39,955 nucleotides of DNA from an uncultured Saprospiraceae bacterium (GTDB taxonomy: Bacteria; Bacteroidota; Bacteroidia; Chitinophagales; Saprospiraceae), in the NCBI GenBank assembly GCA_938018185.1, contig CALIIW010000074.1, positions 1 through 39,955 on the forward strand, read 5' to 3'. This document shows positions 33,251 through 39,955 of this stretch, piece after piece (the first letter of the stretch is position 1; each line of letters opens with the position of its first letter). Position numbers and translations under genes: made by a program. The notes under the pieces were generated by a model that had not been told where the DNA came from, did no database searches, and worked only from the letters and a program-made list of their open reading frames with translations.

Positions 33251-36200
33251 CTAATCAAGGATAATCATCTTCTTAGTCGCCGAATCTTCCTCCGTATCCA
33301 ACTGGTAGTATAGAACACCTGTCGTCTGAAGTTCCCCTCTTTCTATTGTGACTTCATTGTATCCTCTTGCAAAATCACCTTCTATTATTCTCAACATCTT
33401 TCCTGAAACATCATAGACCTTCAATGTCGCTGCAGTTGCTTCCGGCAAGTTAAAGCCAATCACTGTAGACTCATTGAATGGGTTTGGTTTGTTCTGTAAG
33501 AGTTCGAAAGTCCCGCCTGCTATTATTGTTCCATTTGCAGTGTTGAACCCTATTGCAATTTCTTTCAACTCACCATCCCCACTATATGCCTCTGCTTGAG
33601 TGTACTTGCTGTTAATACCAATCACATCATTCAAGAATGCATTTGCCTTAGCTGTGAATGTGATTGAGAACAATTTCTCCTCATTTCCTAAGGTCATTGC
33701 TGTTGCTTCGTTGTATGATGTTGTAATTACACCTTCGTCAAGTAAGCTTGTTCCAAAGTTCTTATCACTTACATTCAAGGCTCCTGCTTTTGTTCCAACA
33801 AACTCTACAACTGATCTGTCAAAGTTCATTGTAAACTGGTATCCACTGATGTTTGTAAAATCATTCGCTAGGAAATCTACGGTGTAAGTCTCTCCTGCTA
33901 CCATTTCCCTATCATCAACATTCAATACTAAAGTTGTTGGCATTTCTCTGTCGTTTGTACCTAATAAGGTATTTGGATTTGCACTTCCGTTGATATCACC
34001 AATTTTCACTGCAAAGAAATCTGCTAGCAATTCTCCAGATGCAGGCAAGCTAGCTACGTTGATTACTTCTGGGAATGTTTCTGACCAAGGGTTGGTTGGC
34101 ACAGGGAATACATAATCCATATCAACAAATCTCCATGAATTGTTATTCGGAAAATCGTCAATTACAAATAAGATTAATTGTCTCAATTGAACCATGTCAA
34201 AGGTTGTAACAGAGCCAGACTTATTAACGTCAGCTGCAATTAATTGATAAGGAGATGTCAATGGTGTTGTCCCAATGATATGTTGGCTTATTAGAACTAA
34301 GTCATAAGTACTCACTCCATTTAAAGGTTTAATCTTTTTCTCTGGACTTATGGTATAACTAGATCCAGTTTGTAAACTAGAGAAATTATACGAACCTGAA
34401 ATATTGTTTTCAACCGCAGTGCCATTTATATCTACCATTACTTGATCTACATCTTCATAGTCTTGCGTAACAATATCACCTTGGATTGTTGATGAGCCTC
34501 CTCCTGAGCCAGGACAGTTCCCTAGGTTATCTTGTGGTATAATATAAGTAGCACAAAAATCACTGTTACCAGCTGCATCAGTTACCCAAATTTCAACATT
34601 TACATTTCCTGCAGGTACATCATCACAACATACTTCGATTTGAGTTTGTGGAGGACCTGTCTCCCCAGCTCTTCTGATCAATACCGTAGCTTCAACAGCT
34701 TCATCTTCATCACAATTATCAAAAGCATACTCTAATAAGTCAGTCGCCCAGATTGGCACACAACCATCTCCATCATTCATTACTTCTACAGAGATTCCAT
34801 TCTTACATACTGGTGTTGGATTCTTACAATCTTCAACGCAAAATTCAAAATCTGCCGTTGTCCAGTTTCCACAGTTGTCTCCTACATTCCAAGTAATGAT
34901 ATGACAACCATAATCATAAAAACCAGAAGCATCTTCTCCATCTCCAGCAAAATCTATTGTTCCATCGCTGAATGCATCTACTGTATAGTTATATTCTAAT
35001 TCAGTTGAACAATCATCTGAACCTACGGCAATCAATACTGCTGTTCCTGCACATTCATCTGTAAAATCACATGGGTCTGGTATATCCATATCCACAGTAG
35101 GTGCCTCTTCATCAATAACCTTGATTGTTTGTACGTAATAGAAATATCCATCATCATCTCTGAAAGTATTTGGAAGTGGTAAAGGTATACCACCGTCTGT
35201 TGGTGTTTGCGTATCATCATAAACACACCAATTGATTAAAGTCCATTTTCTTAAAATTTTGAAACAGGAAGCATCATCATCTCCATTGTTTCCAAGACCT
35301 AATAATTGATCTTCATAGTTGATTGCAACAAGTTCACAATCATCATCAAGGATGATTGGCGCACCAGTATCTCCAGTATCATCTGGACAGGTATTTATTG
35401 TAATGTCCGGCGGAAACTGTACCGTAAAGTCTGACACATGTTCGAAAGTGATTCGTTGTGTACAACTTACATCATCCGACTTATCCGATCCGTCTGAGTA
35501 GGTCCATGTTCTTGTCAAGGTTCCTGCATGACAATTATCTAGGCTTCCACCATCTACTGTATCTATTAGATCCACAGCACAGTTGTCTTCGGCCACAGGT
35601 TCCTCTTGCCATGGGTCGTTAAACAATGGATCATTGCAATCCACGGTCCTATCATCTGGACAAGTTACTGTCGGTTCAGATGGGTCTTCTATTGTAATCT
35701 CTGCCCAACAAATATTTGTATTTCCTGCGGCGTCTGTCACTCTTAATTCTAATACTACATTTGGTATATCACAACAAGCAACTTCTGCTGCTGGCCCCCA
35801 GTCTTCTCCCATGCAACCTAAACTTCTGATCTCTAATGTTACCTCAGAACAATTGTCTGATGAACCTTCATCAAAACTTTCCGCTGCAATCCAAGCCAAA
35901 CCATCGTTGTTGAGCGAAACGTGCAAGTCATCATCGCATACCGCGAAAGGTTGCGAATTGTCTTCTATGGTAACATTCACCAATTGTGTTGTTGGGTTAT
36001 TACAACTATCAGTTGCAGTGATCATCACCTCTGTAATACCTAATGGAAGATTATCAACCGAATCTCCTCCAGGAAATATATTGGCAATATTCACAGTTCC
36101 GCCTCCTGTATAAGCGCCACCGCCCACTGTATAGGAAACTGAGATTGTAGCAACTCCCGAACAAACATCTGTTACTGCTTGACTGAATACTAAACTTGCA

Positions 36201-39200
36201 TCGCAATCATATGGATGTGAATTTGCGGTTATGTCTCCAGCATTTATTTCGGGCCCTGTATGATCTCCTACTCCTATCAATTGAGTGAAGTTCTTGAACA
36301 CATTTGTACAACAATTTACTATCGTCCATTCTCTAACCAACTTATACCCTTTTCCACAAGTTGGTATGATTTGGTCATTGTAAGTATAGGAAACATCGCA
36401 AAATCCGTGAAGTTCTGCGGTAACATTGAAGCAACCGAAAAAAGGACTTCCACTTAAATCAGGTGTTATGTTTTCAGGGTCACAAGTTTCATCAGAACAT
36501 TCGAGATCAATGTCACCCGGAATACTTATATCATTAAAGCTTGGTGCTTTTAGATTTACTGTTTGTGTGCAATAAGAAGCGTTGCCACATTCATCTATTG
36601 CTTCGTAAGTTCTAAGTAATTTTGCACCATTCCAATCAGACTGATCACAGTTTGTTTCTTCAATAATTTCAGCTATTAAACTTAGCTCAAATGGGCTACA
36701 ATCATATGCTGCAACTGGTGTAGGAAAACCACAAGTGATTATGATGTTTGCAGCTGTAACTTCTCCAGCTCCAAAAGGTGGATCAGGAAAAGATACACCG
36801 TTGTCTACTATTTGGATATACCAAGTCCCTCCAAGATTTCCTGGCAATGAAGTTGCGCCAGTCGTCTCAGTAGCAAAATTCTCTGGTGAAGTTGAAACCA
36901 ATAAATTGCAATCTGGATTCGCCAATGGACCACTGACAAAATTCATCAAGTCAGGTGAATCATTCACCGGATTAGGAGTATAAGTATTTTGCGATCCTAC
37001 ATCTCCGTTTAAATCCAATGTCATTGGAGAAGTGAAACCAGCATTTATCAAAGCTGTAGGTAAATGTAAAAAGACAGATACATCCGTAATCTCATTATGA
37101 ATCATATCCAAGTTCACTTGAATGTCTTTTAATTTTACGCCAAGCGGGTAACACTTATCCACCCCAATATTTACTGGCAAGTATAGGTTTGACTGGCCTG
37201 GGCCACCAAATCCACCTGCGATATTCGCTGGAAGCTCTGGCCCCGCAGTTATTGTATCAATCACTTCAAAATCTTCGTTTGCGTAGTCTGGATTTGTACA
37301 CTCCACATCATAATCATTACAAATGATTAGAGGTGCATCTTTGTCCTCGACTTTTATTTCTCCCCAACATTTATTTCCACTTAATTTATGTTCAATTACA
37401 TAAGTAAATGTTTGCTTCACTTGAGCGGAGCTAATTAAATTATGAGCAGGCACCAATGGGCAATTTAATAAAGCAGCTGGAATTTCTCTTCCTTGACAAT
37501 CTAAAGGAAGACCTCTATCGGAAGTAACCACCAATGGAGCACCATCAGTGTCAAGAATTGTTATTCTATACTCTGAATTTATTGTTGTTTGACATTGTTC
37601 TGCAAAAAGGTTTTCTAACACCATGTCAGGAGTAACCTTTATTACACATTCTCCAAGGTCATCGTTAAAACCTTGATTCCAACCTCCTTCTGCTGGATTA
37701 TCATTGTTGTTATTCAATGTTATGTGTACAAGATCATTACAAACCATTGTAGGGTTTGGATCTGTAAATATCGTAAAGTCTGAAGTACATCTTGTTGTAA
37801 TGTCATCACAGTATTCTATATAGTATACCAACTTATGACAACCAACTGGTAGATTATTCAATGTTGCATTTGAACCTGGTTCAAAATTTGTATCAAAGTA
37901 AATTCCTCCAAAAGGATCTCCATTTACTAACAATTCGACGTCCACCACTACATCACATCCTTGTGCATGGCTGCAGTTAGGATAACAAATCTTTGCTTTC
38001 GGCATAGGTACATTGATCGCAGCACCTAAGCAAGTGGCAGGATCAGGTGTAACCAATTGCGTGAACTCCTCTGGACATTCTGAACAACAAGGAAGTTGGA
38101 AACATTTTCTAAATTCATCCCCTGGCAAGTTTGCATTATTGTCATTTGGGAACTCTGTATCTGTTACTCCTATTACGGTATACCATCCAAATTTTGAGTC
38201 TGATTCATCAAGTATTTGGTTTCCAACAGGACCATAACATTTATTTGATGTCAATAAAGTCCAATCTCCACCAAACCATCCTGTATTGAATCCATCAAAT
38301 AAAGCAATAGTATATTCTTGACAGCCGTCCAGATTTGGAATCTCATGATCAACTACAGAACCTGGAGGATTACCTTCATAGGTTGTAGCATTTATATAAA
38401 ATACTCTTGGCCCTTGTTTGTCTATAGAACAAGTCCCTTCGTATAATTCCCATGACATAAATTCCGGCCAAGTACCCATTGTTACTCTTGCACAGAATTC
38501 TTCGATTTCCTCTTCACAACATTCTGGGCATTCGGCTTTAAATCTTTCTGTTCCATCAAGTGCCAATGTCGGAACTGTCGTATTACAACCCATGGCATCG
38601 TAACCTGATTGTGCAACAATATTTCTGTTCCAATCTAATATTTTCCAAGCATGCTCTGTCTCATTTGCACCATTCCAATAAGCAACATCTATTAAAGCAC
38701 CATCCGTCACCTCAAAAGGTATTACATCAAAACCTGGATGGCAAGAAGAGTAACTTAATTTATAATTAGTTGCAGGCCAAACTTCGTTTATACTAAGATC
38801 TAGACTCGCTCCATCCCAGCCATCACAACCTGAATCTTCTAAGACAAGGAAGTAAGTGCAACCATCTAGACAATCATCATCACATTCTAAAATTTCATAA
38901 ACAACAGGCATCTTAATACTTTCGCAATCAATATCGCCTGAACAAGTACAAGTGGCAAAGAAAGTGATGCAACCCGGTGTACAAGTAGTTGGGTCAATAA
39001 CGCCTGCTGTAAAAGGATCAAAAGTTGGTCCTGTACCTACTTGATTACCTTCTATATCATACCATGTAATGCTTGTAGTTGGAGCAGGGTCAGTAGGACA
39101 GAATTCGCAATCCCCGCATTCTGCCATCAATGGAGCAGTGCCTGGATTTTTTCCTATACAGAAAAAGTTATTAGTAACCTTAGGTGCAGCAGGAGTATCA

Positions 39201-39955
39201 AACTCTGTGATCATGACCGGAACAGGACAAGAAAAACAGGATAATGTACCAGCTACTGGAAGCCCTGTAAATAGCTCTCCACATGCATCATAATCATCTG
39301 TATTTACAGCAACCACCCAAAAAGTTTGAGGACATAAATCAGATGGAAAAAAGGCTGCTGGATTGAAGCATGCACCTTCTCCGATATGAGACCCATCATC
39401 CAATACAGTTGGTGGCGTCGCCGATGGACCAAACCATAAGAAATTATCTGCAGTTCCAGGATCATTATTTGGAGTTGGTGATCCAAGTGGGAAAGGTCCA
39501 AATTGTGCACCATTACCATTAGGGAAATTAAAGTTTAGTTTATCTCCACAAGTATTTCCTACCCAAGCTCCTGCAGAATAGGTAAATAGTGCAGCTCCGG
39601 ATTCTGTATCCACTACTTGAGTTCCTACTGCATCACCACAAGACCATCCATCTCCTGAAAGGTCATAGAAAGTAATCGAGTAATTTGCTGTTATTGGTAA
39701 ATTACAAGTTACAACAGTTCCTGCTGAACCAGTAGCAACAACAGCTCCGCCTGAGGTGATCTCCCAATAGGTTTCATTTGGAAAATTATCTGAAGGTGCT
39801 ACCACTGTAAAGGAACCTGCGATACCTGCTCCCCCACTAACAACCTGCAATGTTGGGATTCCAAAATCACTGCAAAACATAAGGTCATCATCAACAGGGA
39901 TTGGATCATCTGGATTGGCACAAACATGAATTTGAGTTTCTGCATGTAAAACGCA
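33251..39955 (-). CDS. Giant T9SS-secreted HYR protein with dockerin and cohesin-like domains (5' partial)
   Basis: A secreted or surface adhesin-like protein of which about 2234 residues are visible; the frame is open past the first ATG (39880) to the window edge. Positions are counted from that ATG. The N-terminal part is Cys-rich with YDLSGDGW- and GCDGWDGA-type modules (near 50, 340 and 520). A proprotein-convertase P-domain follows (about 870-1050, with VKLKDIQVNLDMIHNEITDVSVFLHLP and LGGTWYIQIVDNG), then HYR-like repeats (about 1200-1785; CPDDRTVDCND, VTDAAGN). A carboxypeptidase-regulatory-like segment (about 1797-1850) leads to a dockerin-like segment (1850-1907) whose loop DVNKSGSVTTFD is a Ca-binding signature, then a cohesin-like domain (about 1977-2120, GYQFTMNFDRSVVEFVG). 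The C-terminus is a type A T9SS sorting domain (2124-2209; LLQNKPNPFNESTVIGFNLP, VYDVSGKML). Confidence 0.9.
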   Translation of the reverse strand, partial: CVLHAETQIHVCANPDDPIPVDDDLMFCSDFGIPTLQVVSGGAGIAGSFTVVAPSDNFPNETYWEITSGGAVVATGSAGTVVTCNLPITANYSITFYDLSGDGWSCGDAVGTQVVDTESGAALFTYSAGAWVGNTCGDKLNFNFPNGNGAQFGPFPLGSPTPNNDPGTADNFLWFGPSATPPTVLDDGSHIGEGACFNPAAFFPSDLCPQTFWVVAVNTDDYDACGELFTGLPVAGTLSCFSCPVPVMITEFDTPAAPKVTNNFFCIGKNPGTAPLMAECGDCEFCPTDPAPTTSITWYDIEGNQVGTGPTFDPFTAGVIDPTTCTPGCITFFATCTCSGDIDCESIKMPVVYEILECDDDCLDGCTYFLVLEDSGCDGWDGASLDLSINEVWPATNYKLSYSSCHPGFDVIPFEVTDGALIDVAYWNGANETEHAWKILDWNRNIVAQSGYDAMGCNTTVPTLALDGTERFKAECPECCEEEIEEFCARVTMGTWPEFMSWELYEGTCSIDKQGPRVFYINATTYEGNPPGSVVDHEIPNLDGCQEYTIALFDGFNTGWFGGDWTLLTSNKCYGPVGNQILDESDSKFGWYTVIGVTDTEFPNDNNANLPGDEFRKCFQLPCCSECPEEFTQLVTPDPATCLGAAINVPMPKAKICYPNCSHAQGCDVVVDVELLVNGDPFGGIYFDTNFEPGSNATLNNLPVGCHKLVYYIEYCDDITTRCTSDFTIFTDPNPTMVCNDLVHITLNNNNDNPAEGGWNQGFNDDLGECVIKVTPDMVLENLFAEQCQTTINSEYRITILDTDGAPLVVTSDRGLPLDCQGREIPAALLNCPLVPAHNLISSAQVKQTFTYVIEHKLSGNKCWGEIKVEDKDAPLIICNDYDVECTNPDYANEDFEVIDTITAGPELPANIAGGFGGPGQSNLYLPVNIGVDKCYPLGVKLKDIQVNLDMIHNEITDVSVFLHLPTALINAGFTSPMTLDLNGDVGSQNTYTPNPVNDSPDLMNFVSGPLANPDCNLLVSTSPENFATETTGATSLPGNLGGTWYIQIVDNGVSFPDPPFGAGEVTAANIIITCGFPTPVAAYDCSPFELSLIAEIIEETNCDQSDWNGAKLLRTYEAIDECGNASYCTQTVNLKAPSFNDISIPGDIDLECSDETCDPENITPDLSGSPFFGCFNVTAELHGFCDVSYTYNDQIIPTCGKGYKLVREWTIVNCCTNVFKNFTQLIGVGDHTGPEINAGDITANSHPYDCDASLVFSQAVTDVCSGVATISVSYTVGGGAYTGGGTVNIANIFPGGDSVDNLPLGITEVMITATDSCNNPTTQLVNVTIEDNSQPFAVCDDDLHVSLNNDGLAWIAAESFDEGSSDNCSEVTLEIRSLGCMGEDWGPAAEVACCDIPNVVLELRVTDAAGNTNICWAEITIEDPSEPTVTCPDDRTVDCNDPLFNDPWQEEPVAEDNCAVDLIDTVDGGSLDNCHAGTLTRTWTYSDGSDKSDDVSCTQRITFEHVSDFTVQFPPDITINTCPDDTGDTGAPIILDDDCELVAINYEDQLLGLGNNGDDDASCFKILRKWTLINWCVYDDTQTPTDGGIPLPLPNTFRDDDGYFYYVQTIKVIDEEAPTVDMDIPDPCDFTDECAGTAVLIAVGSDDCSTELEYNYTVDAFSDGTIDFAGDGEDASGFYDYGCHIITWNVGDNCGNWTTADFEFCVEDCKNPTPVCKNGISVEVMNDGDGCVPIWATDLLEYAFDNCDEDEAVEATVLIRRAGETGPPQTQIEVCCDDVPAGNVNVEIWVTDAAGNSDFCATYIIPQDNLGNCPGSGGGSSTIQGDIVTQDYEDVDQVMVDINGTAVENNISGSYNFSSLQTGSSYTISPEKKIKPLNGVSTYDLVLISQHIIGTTPLTSPYQLIAADVNKSGSVTTFDMVQLRQLILFVIDDFPNNNSWRFVDMDYVFPVPTNPWSETFPEVINVASLPASGELLADFFAVKIGDINGSANPNTLLGTNDREMPTTLVLNVDDREMVAGETYTVDFLANDFTNISGYQFTMNFDRSVVEFVGTKAGALNVSDKNFGTSLLDEGVITTSYNEATAMTLGNEEKLFSITFTAKANAFLNDVIGINSKYTQAEAYSGDGELKEIAIGFNTANGTIIAGGTFELLQNKPNPFNESTVIGFNLPEATAATLKVYDVSGKMLRIIEGDFARGYNEVTIERGELQTTGVLYYQLDTEEDSATKKMIILD
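33510..34330 (-). other. Dockerin-like plus cohesin-like module within the giant gene
   Basis: Minus-strand codons at about 34330-34160 encode a two-helix dockerin-like unit: NGVSTYDLVLISQHIIGT, then DVNKSGSVTTFDMVQLRQLIL. The second loop keeps the D-x-N-x-S-G...D spacing. Codons at about 33950-33510 encode a beta-sandwich of cohesin type that begins TTLVLNVDDREMVAGETYTVDF. The pair lies directly before the sorting domain. This arrangement could allow binding between copies of the protein (inference). Confidence 0.65.

Noticed and set aside
35583-36113. 176-residue plus-strand frame antisense to the giant T9SS gene
   Set aside because: Composition is Ser/Val-rich as expected for the antisense of Asp/Thr-rich repeats, with no domain and no start context.

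Overview
The window looks like a chromosomal segment of a low-GC Bacteroidota, most likely a member of the Saprospiria (Saprospirales). The supporting signs are a C-terminal type IX secretion (T9SS) sorting domain on a giant HYR-repeat protein, Omp28-type and DUF6029-type outer-membrane proteins, LytTR and NarL-type regulators, promoters of the Bacteroidota TTG(C/T)...TAnnTTTG type, few Shine-Dalgarno sequences, a split ATP synthase locus (atpB-E-F-H-A-G without atpD/C), and a CruF plus CrtZ carotenoid pair as expected for saproxanthin-type pigments. There is no phage, insertion sequence, CRISPR array or tRNA that I can see. The genus cannot be fixed from this sequence alone.

Layout, left to right: the 3' part of rmuC (+); a 750-base gene-poor stretch with three short palindromes; a TPR histidine kinase/NarL response regulator pair (+); a second hairpin cluster; the F1Fo ATP synthase operon on the minus strand (10043 to 4591), whose AtpB has a histidine-rich repeat tract; the minus-strand pheT / small coiled-coil gene / zapA / rny cluster (15332 to 10436); a minus-strand pair of Omp28-like lipoprotein and DUF6029-like barrel facing a plus-strand TlpA-type thioredoxin; two tandem kelch proteins (-); a WD40/TPR protein (+) that meets the second kelch gene head-to-head with both 5' ends apparently missing; RNase P RNA (-); a 1221-residue NtrY-like sensor kinase (+); cruF-crtZ (+); two small unknown genes (+); an acyl-CoA thioesterase (-); a sugar-phosphate nucleotidyltransferase (+); a LytTR regulator (-); and a giant T9SS-exported protein (-) that runs off the right edge.

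Housekeeping functions (ATP synthesis, Phe-tRNA charging, division, RNA turnover, tRNA maturation) are interleaved with cell-envelope genes: the T9SS giant, kelch and Omp28 lipoproteins, and a periplasmic thioredoxin. The most unusual items are the six-copy DHSGHNHAKG repeat at the N-terminus of ATP synthase subunit a, the joined 5'-truncated kelch and WD40 genes near 21.63 kb, a dockerin-like and a cohesin-like domain in the same T9SS protein, a strong two-part hairpin between atpE and atpF, and a set of small hairpins in gene-free stretches, several of which share a CATTACGTT-like flank while their stems differ.
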